Notes: generated from the letters alone by a model not told the origin. Shown: positions 1-11,410, numbered from the stretch's first letter. The stretch: 26,866 nucleotides of DNA from Chromera velia (GCA_018398765.1 JAHBMJ010003531.1:37501-64366); one strand, 5' to 3'. Program-made: numbers and translations.

Positions 1-1
1 G

Positions 2-118
2 CTGAAAGACAGAGCTAAAGATGTGCACAGACTTCGGGAAAGCGTACACATGTTGAAACGGGTCAACAGAAAGGGACTCTTGGCTGTACATCAACCGAGA
101 CCCCTTCATTCTTGCTGA
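2..118 (+). CDS. possible 3' end of an upstream gene (partial)
   Basis: Frame 2 is open from the left edge of the window to a TGA at 116-118, giving 38 residues. The first two thirds is rich in alternating Arg, Lys, Leu and Val (for example RAKDVHRLRESVHMLKR) and could form an amphipathic helix or coiled coil; the last residues are Pro- and His-rich. The stretch is short, has no start codon that must be used, and shows no recognisable domain. It could be the last exon of a gene lying to the left, or a chance open frame. The AT-rich microsatellite sequence begins about 130 bases downstream, which fits a gene end. Confidence 0.3.
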   Translation: MKDRAKDVHRLRESVHMLKRVNRKGLLAVHQPRPLHSC

Positions 119-244
119 AGCTACGCCATGTATGTCTATTCTAGAATTCCATTCGAGCCCCCGGCCTGTATATTGAGCTGTATCAGCTGTTGTGATGCAT
201 TAATCGATCGAAACGAATCCGTCGAATCACCGGCCGTCGACGAT

Positions 245-325
245 CTATGTATATATATATATATAATTTTCTTTATATTAATATATAGCTGTACGCGTAT
301 ATATATATATATATATATATACATA
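245..325. repeat. (TA)n microsatellite tracts
   Basis: Two TA dinucleotide tracts, about 247-262 and about 297-321, lie in AT-rich sequence. The short open frames across them encode only alternating Ile and Tyr and are not genes. Confidence 0.9.
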
Positions 326-550
326 CGTCTCTACAAAATTCTGCATGTATATGCATGTATCGGTCAACTGTATGCATCTTAATTATGGGGAGCTTTTATA
401 TCTCTTATCGCCTAGCTCTCCGGGCGTGTATTGGTCCGGTATACATGGGTTCGGTTCGTATTTCCGTCAATCCTTTTTTTTGTTTTGTTTTGTTTTTTTA
501 AAATCCTAGTTGCTCTACATAGGCACCCCGCGTGGTCCCTATGCCTGCTC

Positions 551-970
551 CTATACGAAGCGCAACTCAATTTGGCAATTAAACCCATACAGCCAATTAC
601 GTTTGCGATTGCAAATGGGAAAAATATTTTTATCGCGGAAACAGTTTTTTCAGACTTGCAACATGTTTCTAATAATATATATTCGTAAAGTCTGTACAAA
701 TTTTTAAGTTCGTACGTGTGACCGATTACGTTTGCAAAAAATATGAAAATTCAAAGTCGGGCGGCCCTAGAAAACGAATCCTGACTTTGAATTTTCATAT
801 TTTTTGTACACGTAATCGGTGGTGAAGACGAACTTGAAGATTTGCACAGACTTTACAAATATTATCAGAAACATATCGCAAGTCTTAAAAGACTGTTTAT
901 GCGATAAAAATATTTTTCACATTTGCAATCACAATCGTAATCGTGCCAAATTGAGTTGCGCTTGGTATAG
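551..970. mobile_element. foldback / MITE-like element with 200-bp inverted arms
   Basis: The arms 551-757 and about 782-970 are reverse complements of each other at roughly 80 percent by eye, separated by a spacer of about 24 bases. The outermost 25 bases of the two arms differ at one position: CTATACGAAGCGCAACTC at 551 matches the complement of the sequence ending at 970. The innermost 20 or so bases are also almost perfect. Weak similarity may continue outward to about 516 and 1005. There is no open reading frame of note. Such long imperfect hairpins are typical of foldback transposons or MITEs, and when transcribed they form double-stranded RNA. No target-site duplication was identified, so the true ends are uncertain. 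Confidence 0.8.
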
Positions 971-1005
971 AACTGCCATAAAAATCCCTTTCTGCGAGAT
1001 GTACT

Positions 1006-3052
1006 GAGGTCCGTGCATGCCTGGGGCCTCGCACTCTTAATCACCCCCTGCCTTGCTGGATGTGTTCACGTGATCTATTAATTCGATGTGAAGGTGGGAT
1101 GTAAAAATTGAGACTGATTGTTATGGATCATAGATAAGAGAAACATTAAGTCCTTCGATAAGTAAGATCAACCTAATAGTAAAAGGGTCTAATATACAGT
1201 GATTGATTCAATATAGACACATACTTATTATTGACAGCAATTTTCAGATACAGAGAATGGATGTGCATACATGCTGCCTGTTATAGAGAGAAGGCAAGCC
1301 TGAATGAAAGGTGCCCTCTCTAAGAGACCTCTATGTGTAAGATCGTATAAGGATGCATCTGAGCCCTTTTAGCTTCCGTAGGCCTGACAGAACACTGATC
1401 AACACTTCTTCTACTGATCTCCCCTTCTCCTGCTTTTCCTTTCTTTTTCTATTCTTTGTGTTAATACCAAATATGTTAAAGAATTCCTTTCTCTTCAACA
1501 GTATTACTTCTTTCTTTCTTTTTTCATGCAACGGGTCTTTTCAACCTTATATTTTTTCTCTACAAAATTTAATTCTACTCAATTCTTTCTTGATCTCCTT
1601 TTTTCTTTATTCCTTCAATAGTTCTTTCCCCCCCTTTCTCTCTTCTTTTTTCACTCTCCTTCGTTTGTTCAGTCGGCCAGTCTGACATACGCCGAGTACC
1701 CCCTCCCCAGCAACTGTGCAACATTCAATGACTTTGAAGCTAGCTTTGAAGCCCCGGGCCCATGGCTTACTTATACTTGATTGAGGATAAGGCTTGCTTA
1801 TATTGATACAAGTACTGTAGAAGAAGCTGCTCTCTGAACTGCAACCGAAATCGTTTTTCACCACTGGTCCACCACTCTCTGTCTTGCTGCCTGGTCTACA
1901 CCCTCTCCTAACCTCTCACTTGACTGTTATGGGGATTTGGATGGGGACATTGCCCAATGGCATGCCTTTAAATTTGTGGCTCCTTATTTCAGTTTCGCCC
2001 GCAGCGAACTTTTAATTCATATGGATGACAAAATATAAGGTTTGTGTACGTACCCGTACATACCAAATCCAAAATACATCGGCGCGCAATGCGTGCTCAC
2101 TCTACATGGTGTGTGCCATCAGTCTGCAGAAGTGTTTATATAAAGAGAACGCGTGTGAGCAACTGGATCTTGAAGTGGCTCAATAGCAAGACCTGATGAG
2201 TCCCGGCTTTGCAGATGCCCTCTTGAATATATGTATAATGAAGCATCATTCTGCTTCACGCCTTTGTATCGCAATCTATAGCTGTGTGTGACTCAACAAC
2301 TGTTGTTTAGCCAGTTTAGCTTAGCAATTTCTTTGACTTTGTTTTTTGCCACTGTTCTTTTCATCCAGCAATGTTGAAGCGGACACAAGAACTCTATATC
2401 CAGCTCCAGGGCTCTTTGAAGTGTGCCAAAGCGCATTTGGCAGGGAATGTGTGGGGTCAGTTGAATTCTCCTCTTAGCTACTTGCAACGGGTCCTCTTTT
2501 CTTTGCCCTTTCCTCTTGTTTGAGGTTCTCTTACATTCATGTGTGAGAGTGGCGATCTTTACATATATACGGTCCCTTCTTGGTCAGATAGACTTGAGTG
2601 TGTTCTCTACAGCTCTCATGCAGCATGCGTTGGGTTCTTGTGATAGGTCCTTTAAAGTTGATAGCTTTCTACATATCGTATCTGCAAAACCTGATACACA
2701 TACATATATACATAAGTGCGCTTGATTGCGCTTGTAAGATTTTCTCATTGTATATGAATGTCTGTATGCATGCAGGGGCTGCCGTCCTAGGACTGTCCTC
2801 GAGTGCTCCCAGCTGATTGAAGGACCCGGGCTCTGGGTAGAAGGTGAGCGTGGCTCTTTGCTTCGTACACTCTGTTAAGGTTTTAAAAATTAACTCAAGA
2901 GTCAAATGTTTCTTTTTTAAACATCCCATTTCTTCTTTCTGATGAAGTTTTCCGATAAAATGAATTCCGCTAATATGATGATCGATCGGTCAATCTTCTT
3001 AAACACTAAGTTCTTAGAGACAATGGTTGTAGGACACGCCACGGTCAGCTTA
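1006..3052. other. stretch without a recognisable gene
   Basis: No open frame here is longer than about 110 codons and none shows a recognisable motif. About 1395-1660 is a pyrimidine-rich tract of C and T runs on the plus strand, which explains the open frames there on both strands (Phe/Leu/Ser-rich on plus, Lys/Glu-rich on minus). The remainder is mixed-composition sequence with GCATG and ATATAC words but no repeat, RNA gene or promoter that can be supported. Confidence 0.5.
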
Positions 3053-5560
3053 TCAAGAAATGCAGTATATATCTGTGTCTCTAATTATCCTGTCTTCCCT
3101 CCCTTCCTTATTGCAGAATAGGCTCAGGCGATAGACATGATCTTGGCTGCCCTGGCAAGAGAAGGGGGCACGTCGCAGGTAGCAAAAAACCAGAACGCTC
3201 CCTCTCCCCTCTAGAACGCCATAAACAACCTTCACCCGCCTTTTTCTAACAGTATCAGACACTCTAGAACCGCCCCTCTTGTCCTCCTCACGCATAACAC
3301 ATTCACTGATATATTTTTCTACTCCTGGAACAAGCAGGACATGTATGTGCCCTTCAGTAATGAAGTGGCATAGGACCAGTACGGCCTTGCCCTCCATGCC
3401 CGATTCTTCCTGCCTAGCTGTACCGCGCGCCCCCCCAAACCTCTGACTGGAGATGCCCAGACGGGATGAGGGGGCACTGCAATGATGCAAGTCTGAGAAC
3501 GGCTACCCACAGAAACACAAACGTGAACCCTCAGTGACACCACGACCTCCATCATCAGTCATCTACATGCCGCCTCGATGATCTCTTCTACTCCAAGCTA
3601 TCTGCCGCATGCCACACGAGAACCTGAATCCGCATTCATTTAATTTGGCCTTCTGTTGCTAGTTTAGATGGCATCATACAGCCCTGCAGGAAGGTTATGT
3701 GTAGTCCCATGCAAGCGATCGAACAGTCATTCTGCATCTCTCCATTCCCAACTGCTTCATACCAATGTAGCTATCCACAATACTACAGGCACACGGGTCG
3801 ATCCTGGACATCCATTAGCCACTTTTTTCAATAGACCACCCACAGCAACAGCAACGCGCAGCAGCAGTCACTGTGACGGCACCAGGGGTGACGTCGAGAT
3901 CTTTTTCTTCAGTGTCATACCTGTATGCGCCAACGACCCTGCAGGTTTCCTTCTGCACTCAGTATCAGTCCCAGACTGCCCAGACGTAGGCCGCGTCGAT
4001 CATCCCCCCACTACGTTCAAGATCCTAACCCTGCCGTCTACACCAGTGCCTATCAGTCCCCCTCTCCCCCTCTCTATGCACATGCATATGCGCAGGTATA
4101 TGGATATAGGGGGCATTCCGGCGGTCACTCGTATTAGGCTGTATCGCCGTTGTCTGTGTACATGCACCCATACTGGAGACAATTATATGGCGATTGTGTC
4201 AGCTGCTGCAGGTATGGGAGGGAGGTTGTGGAAGCAGCAGTATTTACTCCGATTTGAATTAAGCCATCCGGTTTCAAGAAAAACGTGGTGCCTCTAGACC
4301 CTTCAGAATCAGGGGGAGAGGAGGAGGAGGAGGAAAAGGGGGGGGAGAGACGGATATAAAAACGACTGTCCCCATGATCTAGCTTCTCTCTATGGAAACC
4401 GACAGTGAAACCAGAGAAAGAGGTCTAGGTCTTCCTCCGTCTGATAGTGAGGGAGGGGGGGGCGGAGAGAGGAGATCATCTCATCCTGCCTTTCCCCCCC
4501 TGTCTCTGATACAACAGTAACAACAGCAGCCATAGGAGCAACCCCCGAGGACTTTTGTCGGAATGGATTTGAGAACGCTTGTGAATGGGAGTAACAACCA
4601 GCAAGTTCTGAGAGGAATTCCAGAGCCCAGCCGCTCTGATACATCAGGAGAGCAGTATGCCGCTAATGTATCTAACACCTCGGTGTCCGGCGTTAACCCA
4701 AGCAGCAAGGCGGCTGTTGGCGCCGCGTCCTCTTCACAAATGATGCTGCCAACGCGGCCAAGTTATCCAGGTTCGTCGGTTGCGTTACAGCAGCAAGGGG
4801 GGGGGTTGGGAGGAGGAGAGGGGGAGAATGGTGCTGGAAGGTCAGTGACAGATCTGTCAGGGGGGCCTTCAGACAATGAAGGCCATGACACTGTATTGCT
4901 GCACTGCCAGCTGTTGAAGGGGAAGGGGGGGGCAAATGTTGTGGAAAGAACGCAATGGAGAAGATGGTCCCTCGTTCTCATACAGATTCCCTTAATTGCC
5001 ATTGCTCTGGGAGGAGAGGGGAATTCCACAGGCAGAGGGGGGCCGGGCTGTGGAGGATATAGAATCTGATTGGAAAAGAGGCCCCGACTTTCATTTGGAC
5101 AGCCACGTCGAGGTTACAGTTGCTGCATTTCTTAATTTCACGCTGACACCCCAAAAGAAGCCCTTGTCGGGTGCACCCAGAGCACCGCCACCAGCAGCAG
5201 TAGTCATAGCAGGAGCACCGAGCTCGCAGCTACATCATCAGCAGCACGTACAACAGGAGCAACTGCCTCTGGTTCTCTCCCCTCTAGGTTTCCGTGCCTT
5301 CATGCTTTTATTCCGTCCATCCATCCGTCCGTCCATTTCTCTTCCTCAACCCCCACATTGGCATCTCCGTCTCCGATCTTGGATTCCCCCTGTCCCTCCC
5401 CGTATTTAGTGACGAGGGAGACGGACAAGCTTTCGGGATCTCCGATCAACCCCAGCTGTATCTGTGCATAGGGGTTGGTTTTCTCCTTCATCATCTTGGC
5501 TGCTTCAGCGGCGGCGGCACCAAGATCGAGATGAATAAAGAGGAGTTCTAGCTAACAAAA
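3053..5560. other. GC-richer region with fragmentary coding-like frames, no joined gene model
   Basis: Several frames read like low-complexity protein over 50-150 codons but are broken by stops or need frame changes. Examples on plus are 3668-4297 (209 codons, Ser/Thr/His-rich), 3925-4137 (ends in a Tyr-rich tail), 4392-4517 (starts METDSETRERG), 4563-5069 (listed separately) and 4996-5409 (Pro/Ala/Gln-rich). On minus there is 3053-3490, open for 146 codons with only a TTG start, and 5300-5551, which contains NPYAQIQLGLIGDPESLSV. Tiny introns of 22-40 bases with GT and AG ends can be drawn to join some plus frames, but by-eye protein likeness is weak evidence in balanced-composition DNA and several mutually exclusive chains work equally well. 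The stretch may be a decayed or indel-ridden gene for a disordered Ser/Gln/Gly-rich protein. Long G runs (4455, 4798, 4926) are possible sequencing-error sites. Confidence 0.35.
4563..5069 (+). CDS. hypothetical Ser/Asn/Gly/Gln-rich protein or exon
   Basis: This 168-codon frame starts at ATG 4563 and ends at TGA 5067-5069. Residues 1-90 are rich in Ser, Asn, Gly and Gln (NGSNNQQVLRGIPEPSR), followed by Gly-rich runs and a mixed tail with a hydrophobic patch near residues 140-150. No domain is recognised; the composition suggests a disordered protein. The same frame continues upstream to about 4200 with no UGA but four UAA/UAG codons, at 4260, 4380, 4518 and 4533. The one at 4518 sits inside a CAA/CAG run. 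It may be an exon, a broken gene or a chance frame. Confidence 0.25.
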   Translation: MDLRTLVNGSNNQQVLRGIPEPSRSDTSGEQYAANVSNTSVSGVNPSSKAAVGAASSSQMMLPTRPSYPGSSVALQQQGGGLGGGEGENGAGRSVTDLSGGPSDNEGHDTVLLHCQLLKGKGGANVVERTQWRRWSLVLIQIPLIAIALGGEGNSTGRGGPGCGGYRI

Positions 5561-7302
5561 TGAACATTCGGGAACCGGTACGAGATCACATGCAGATCGC
5601 TTCTGTTCATTCTTGTGTAACACTTGGTGGTGTCAATCTGTCATAATTTCAAGGTTTCCCCATTGAGGCATTTTCCTCTCCTTCTGATGGCTGTGCCACA
5701 GTGACTGCGCTCTTCTGTCCTTTGCCCGTTCGTTCTTAATTGGCCGTGGGGACACGGGGGGGGAGTCCGACGCTCACAAGGCTCTGAGTGTTTGAGTGCT
5801 TGGAGTGATTTCCTTCACCAGGCACCGAGTCCCCAGCTGAGTCCTTCTCTCGCTAGCTGTTATCTGTATGCTAAAGTCCTGTACTGGCTGCATGCGGGGA
5901 TGGGGTTTGGGTGTTCGGTTTCCCCCGCCTCTAAGGCGATAGAGAAACTGAGCAGGGGGGGGGGGTGCATGTAGTCAGGCCGAATCCAGGTGGCACTGCA
6001 TGGGCGGACAGACAGAAACAGAGAGTGAGCTGAAACAGAGTTGGGCGCACAGGGTTACAGACCCGTTTTTGCAGGAAAAAAAGAGAGCGGGGAGGGTGGA
6101 CTGATCAAGACGGACTTTCAATCTTTGTGAGACTCCACTACGACTAAATCCAGACGACCAAGGGAGGGAATTGTATGAAATGCCGTATCGCGCTCGCTGT
6201 GTATATGCCTTTCCTCTGGCCGGCAGCGAAATCCCTGAGAGGCTCTTTTTTACTTCTGTCTCTATCAGACATTCCCACTCGCCATTGTCTGGTAAGGAGA
6301 GGCTCTCTGTGTTTCCACTTTCTAGTCCACTCGGCGTGCTTCTTGCATCTGTTTAGACTGCAAAGATCCATGCACCATGGCTGTCATGATACGCAGCACT
6401 ATAATTTTATTACTGTATATAGAAACATACACTACAGTGTATATAAGTATTTTATAAGTATTTTTCTACTAGATTTCTTAATTCATAATGATATGTTCCT
6501 AAATCTAGGCGACACATATGCAGTAGTAAAAAAAAAAAATTAGACGTTGCCAGTTTTTTTCTCATAATTCATTTTAAGAGCGTTTTATTGCATAAAACAT
6601 ATATAAACTTGAATCATATATGTTTTTTACTTGTTAGTAAACTTCACTAATCATTTAATTATTAAAAAAAAAGAAAGAATATATACAGGCCAGGCCGTTC
6701 TAGATTTCGTTTTACCATAGTGCGCCGCCTAGCCCTAACTTACTAAATGAATGAATGTTAGGTCAGTAAATCTGAGTAAAAATATACGTTTATGTGTGTT
6801 TTTTTTTATTTTTGTTTAAAATTTGATTATAGTCGTAAAACATATGATGAAAAAGTCTGACTTCATCTAAGTTTTCTTTTTGAGGAAAGTTTCTATATAT
6901 TTGGCTATATATAAAACTTTATTTAATGATAATTTCAATATCTTTATCATATATGTTTTCTTTTTTTTTTGTTCTTCTATGTCTTTTAATTGTATATCAA
7001 CATGTTAAACTTCTGCACTTTCCGGTTCTTTATCTGGTATTCACTCCATGTGACTTATTCACCACCATGTCAGGTAACTCAGGTTTCTTTCTTTCCAGAT
7101 TAGTTTCTGGCTGCTTTTCTGACTGTCTTATAGTTTGTAATTGTTGCTTCTTCTTTTTGTTTCTTTTGTTGCTCGTTTTCTAGCTATTCTTGGTGTTTTT
7201 GCATATCTTCTCACAGTCAATTCCTCACCATTTTTTGTGGAGTCACTGTGGCCTGGCCCCTCCCTCAAAGATGGTTCAAGCATCCCGAAGGCACGTGTAT
7301 CA
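5561..7302. other. stretch without a recognisable gene, AT-rich in its right half
   Basis: From 5561 to about 6370 the sequence is mixed with G runs and only short open frames of 60-120 codons that match nothing recognisable. From about 6380 to 7000 it is strongly AT-rich with A and T homopolymers. It includes a small hairpin around 6594-6630 in which AAACATATAT is answered by ATATATGTTTT. From about 7000 to 7300 it is T-rich. No RNA gene, promoter or transposon end can be supported. Confidence 0.5.
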
Positions 7303-8481
7303 ACTTTCGAGGCTGCCAGCCAAACAACCAACCCATCTTACACCGAAGCAAAGATGAGAAGCTCGCCAAGATTTGCTTGAAAGAATTCAAATAAAGGAAG
7401 ACATGTGTGAAGAGAAAGAAAGAAAGGGAGAAAAAGACTGTGCAGTCATATGAAGTTTTGATGAGCACAGATTCAGCTCGACAGCAATGATAGACTGCCT
7501 TTGAGTGCTAAAAGCAACAGCGATAAATGGTTGGATTCGAATTAGAGAGCAAAAAAAAAGGCTAGTGAAAGGGTGTATTCAGACAGACAGTCACTGACAG
7601 TAATCAACATCAGAAACGACCATGTATACAAACAGACAACGACAGAAGTCCGATGCTCTCTGATTCAGAAGCAAGAGCAAGATCACGTACAAGACAAGCA
7701 GGCATCACACACTCGCACGCAATTAAATCAGTCAGACCAACAACCGTCATTGAAACGGATGGACTCGATCGTTTCTTTTTGGCCACCAAAACCTGTTTTT
7801 GTCGAGCCGCGACTCGAGCGAGGGGTCGTCATGCTGAGTAGCATCACTCGGAGGGCCCCTTTTTCCGTCCTTTTCCGTCTTCTTCTCCCTCTGAGGACCC
7901 TTTCCTTCTCCCTCTCCCTCTCCCTCTCCCTATCCCCCCTATGCATGGATGGCAATGCTCTCCCACTCCTTTTCCTTTTAAAATTCTAAACAGCCAATCA
8001 AAAATACGCTTTTCTTGGATTGGCATTTAGAAAGAAATCGATTTTGTTTATGCACCTTGAAGGAGTGTTCGAACACATTTTCCGGCTTGCAAATACTTGT
8101 GATCAAATCAGTCAGATCCAGTCAGATCAACAATTGTCGATCATTGACTAGGACAGAATGTAGGAAAAATTTCAATGCAGAGAATTTCAAAGCTAGATAC
8201 TGTTGTCAATGACCCGTTTTCTTCCTCCCGCTCCCTCTCTCTGTCCCTCATGTGCAAGCATGGTGTTACACTCCCACTTGCTGAGCTTCCCTTTCCAATG
8301 GTTGAATGCGCGTTTCTTTAATCAACCCCTGGAAAGCCTTTTATTTTTTTCCCTTCTGGCAATGTCTATTTGGACCGAAAGGTCGAGAAACGACACTTTC
8401 GGTTCGCTTTCCATTTCTGCTCCCCCCCTACCCCCTTTGCTGCTTGACAAGTCGGGCGGTCATGCTGCTGGTCTCTCACTG
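7303..8481. repeat. 1.2-kb tandem duplication, copy 1
   Basis: The unit starts at ACTTTCGAGGCTGCCAGCC (7303) and ends at GGTCTCTCACTG (8481). Copy 2 follows nine bases later and is about 95 percent identical by eye, with scattered substitutions and small indels. Inside are purine-rich GAAA runs near 7410, a (CCCTCT)n-like tract near 7910, and a mixture of direct motifs. The longest open frames, such as 7573-7989 plus and 7728-7955 minus, are not preserved between copies: in the plus frame starting at 7653, the four codons that differ near 7670-7710 are all amino-acid changes and copy 1 has an extra stop. Coding is therefore unlikely. No terminal inverted repeats, LTR signature or transposase were seen. 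Confidence 0.85.
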
Positions 8482-8490
8482 TGTGCATCC

Positions 8491-9708
8491 ACTTTCGAGG
8501 CTGCCAGCCAAACAACCAACCCATCTTACACCGAAGCAAAGATGAGAATCTCGCCAAGATTTGCTTGAAAGAATTCCAATAAAGGAAGACATGTGTGAAG
8601 AGAAAGAAAGAAAGGGAAAGCTCTTTCGGGAAAGAAAGCAAGGGAGAAAAAGACGGTGCAGTCATATGAAGTTTTGATGAGCGCAGATTGAGCTTGACAG
8701 CAATGATAGACTGCCTTTAAGTGCTAAAAGCAACAGCGACAAATGGTTGGATTCGAATCAGAGAGCAAAACAAAAAGGCTAGTGAAAGGGTATATTCAGA
8801 CAGACAGTCACTGACAGTAATTAACATCAGAAACGAGTCATTCAAACGACCATGCATACAAACAGACAACGACAGAAGTCCGATGCTCTCTGATTCAGAA
8901 GCAAAAGTAAGATCACGTACAAAACAAGCAGGCATCGCACACTCGCACGCAATTAAATCAGTCAGATCAACAACCGTCATTGAAACGAGTGGACTCGATC
9001 GTTTCTTTTTGGCCACCAAAACCTGTTTTTGTCGAGCCGCGACTCGAGCGAGGGGTCGTCATGCTGAGGAGCATCACTCGGAGGGCCCCCTTTTCCGTCC
9101 TTTTCCGTCTTCTTCTCCCTCTGAGGACCCTTTCCTTCTCCCTCTCCCTCTCCCTCTCCCTATCCCCCCTGTGCATGGATAGCAATGCTCTCCCACTCCT
9201 TTTCCTTTTGAAATTTCAAACAGCCAATCAAAAATGTGCTTTTCTTGGATTAACATATGGAAAGAAATCGATTTGTCCTGTCCATGCACCTTGAAGGAGT
9301 GTTCGAAAACATTTTCTGGCTTACAAATACTTGTGATCAAATCAGTCAGATCCAGTCAGATCAACAATCGTCGATCATTGACTAGGACAGAATGTAGGAG
9401 AAATTTCAATGCAGAGAATTTCAAAGCAAGGTACTGTTGACCCGTTTTCTTCTTCCCACTCCCTCTCCCTGTCCCTCATCTGCATGCATGGTGTCACACT
9501 CCCACTTGCTGAGCCTCCCTTTCCAATGGTTGAATGTGCTTTTCTTTAATCAACCCCGGAAAGCACTTTATTTTTTTTTCTTCTGGCAATGTCTATTTGG
9601 ACCGAAAGGTCGAGGAACGACATTTTCGGTTCCCTTTCCATTTCTGCTTTCCCCCTACCCCCTTTGCTGCTTGACAAGTCGGCCGGTCACGCTGCTGGTC
9701 TCTCACTG
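8491..9708. repeat. 1.2-kb tandem duplication, copy 2
   Basis: This is the second copy of the unit at 7303-8481, about 40 bases longer because of small insertions, including one of about 30 bases near 8620 with the word CTCTTTCGGGAAAG and one near 8840. Its right end, CTCTCACTG at 9708, coincides with the 3' end of the minus-strand kinase-like frame: the TGA stop of that frame (9703-9705 read on minus) lies within the last six bases of the repeat. The array therefore abuts, and may have truncated, that gene. Confidence 0.85.
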
Positions 9709-11136
9709 AGATGACCCAGAGTCACGACGCTTTCCAGGCTTCTTTCCTTTCCCCGCTCCCTTTATATCCCTTGCCTCTTGCTTCTGCTTCTTGGCTTCGG
9801 CTTTCATTTTCTTCTTTTCTTCTTTCGAAAGCTCCCTTTTCAAAGGTCGCCTTCCCCGCTTGCCACCACCCTTGCTGGTCTCCATCTCGGCCGTTTTCTC
9901 TTCCTCTGACTCTGACTCTACATCCAACTCGTAGAGATCGGATTCGTCTCCTTTTGCGCACTCCTCTTCTTGTCTCTCCTCAGCCCCAGCCTCAGCCAGG
10001 CGGAAGCGACGGTTACAGCCAGGGACCTGAAGCGCCCTGCGAGCATCTCGGGCTTGTGAGAAGACGGCAGCTGCCTCTCTTGCCTCCCGAATCCTGAGGT
10101 CGCTGGTACCTGCTTTTGACAGAGTGTCAGACTCATTCAACGCCTTGACTTTCTTTTATTCTGCCCACTGCTCCATCCAGTCCCAGACGACCCGTTCTCC
10201 CACGAGACCCTCAGTCCGAGCATGAAGGAGAAAGTCGAGTGTCTCGCCCATCGTCGGACACACGTCTGGTCTTGATGCTGTACGAGGGGACATATGAGCA
10301 GAAAAGAAACCAGAGACTTGTTCAAGGTCATGCATCAACTTCTCGAGCCACGCAGACTCCCCCGAACTGTACTCGTGTGACTGCAGAACGGTTGGGGTGA
10401 GGTCAATCATGAAGACCTCTCCTTGCCATTCTTCCTTGGTGTCTTTGTTAGACTGCTCAGCAGGGGGGCAAAGCGAAACCACAAAGTTTTGCGGGTCTGT
10501 GTCTCCGTGTACTTTGTCGTAGTAAATGAACAAGTGTTTCACCAGTGCGACCATCTATACGTACAGCGGTAGCCAGTCGCAAGTCGGGTCGCGCCCCCAC
10601 TGGGCCAGATTGGGGGCAGGTGCGTCTTTCCCTCCAAGGGAGGCCTCGTCTCTGAAAGGGGGAATGAGTTCCATGTACAGACGCATGCCCGCTTTGTCGA
10701 GCATTACAGGGCATGGCACCGACAGACCAACGCTGCGTAGATCGGCGAGAAGTCGTGCCTCCTCTACACAGCGGATGCTGCTGTCTGCTGAGATGAGAGA
10801 CGACTTGCCAGCCTGTTTCTTCCGAAGGTGAGACAGAACCATGGGGTCCATCTCCCTCTTCTAGAAGATGGTTGCCTCTGCCAGGTGCTCCTTCAGCACA
10901 CAGAAACCCCCCTCGTGCCTCCTTGTCTTGGCATCCACTCTGTTCAAGTGAACCACACGGACCTCTGCCTCTTTACCCCGACCCACGACTGGACCGGTCT
11001 CCCCCTTCACCCTCACGTGTGTGAAAGTGTCCAGATCCCGTACCTTTGGACCCATGGAGAGTGGAAAGCCAGCACGTGGGGCCACCTGTGCTTTGACGCT
11101 AGCCTTCACGTCCTGCACACATCGCCAACAAAGCAT
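9703..11136 (-). pseudogene. kinase-like protein (Bud32/RIO-like fold), interrupted by three in-frame stops
   Basis: One minus-strand frame runs from ATG 11136 to TGA 9703-9705 (477 codons plus the stop) and is broken only by TAG 10861-10863, TAG 10555-10557 and TAA 10156-10158. Across these stops the order of atypical-kinase motifs is kept: a nucleotide-loop-like VGRGKEAEV (residues 51-59), a candidate catalytic Lys in FCVLKEH (Lys82), an EEARLLADLRSVGLSVP stretch and LYMELIPP hinge-like segment, then VHGDTDPQNFVV (10509 region) supplying HGD plus Asn, and VFMIDLTPT with the metal-binding Asp near 10403. This HGD-x4-N / ID pattern is known from Bud32/PRPK, RIO and aminoglycoside-kinase-like folds. 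The C-terminus is acidic then Lys/Arg-rich. A splice acceptor at GTGTGCAG (exon from 11112) could replace the ATG. The three nonsense codons without frameshifts argue for a young pseudogene. Readthrough or recoding is the alternative. The substrate is unknown. Confidence 0.55.
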
Positions 11137-11410
11137 GCATGAATAAAGAAAAGAAACAATGAAGGAATGAAAGAATGCAGAAATGATCAGAAATGAAAAA
11201 ATGAAAGAAGTATAGAGTAGTTGTGTAAGAATAAATCATGTCAATTATGGATGAAAGAAAGGGCGCAAAAAACAATTTGAAAGCATGAAAAAATCAGTCT
11301 ATGACTCCGTCCGTAGAGCCAAGCTCCTCACAGAATTTTTTATTGAAAAGTAAAGCGCGACCAACCGATGGTGACCCGTTCTTCGCCTCCATTGCCGAAG
11401 GAATATCGAA

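Noticed and set aside
3053-3490. 145-residue minus frame as a gene
   Set aside because: It starts only at TTG, overlaps equally protein-like plus frames, and has no recognisable domain.
7528-7550. GGATTCGAATTAG and its copy near 8750 as a tRNA T-loop
   Set aside because: Only a partial B-box match; no A-box, no acceptor or anticodon stems can be formed around it.
7573-9294. Open frames inside the 1.2-kb tandem copies as genes
   Set aside because: The frames are not conserved between copies; differences change amino acids and a stop appears in one copy; long Arg/Glu runs come from CCCTCT repeats.
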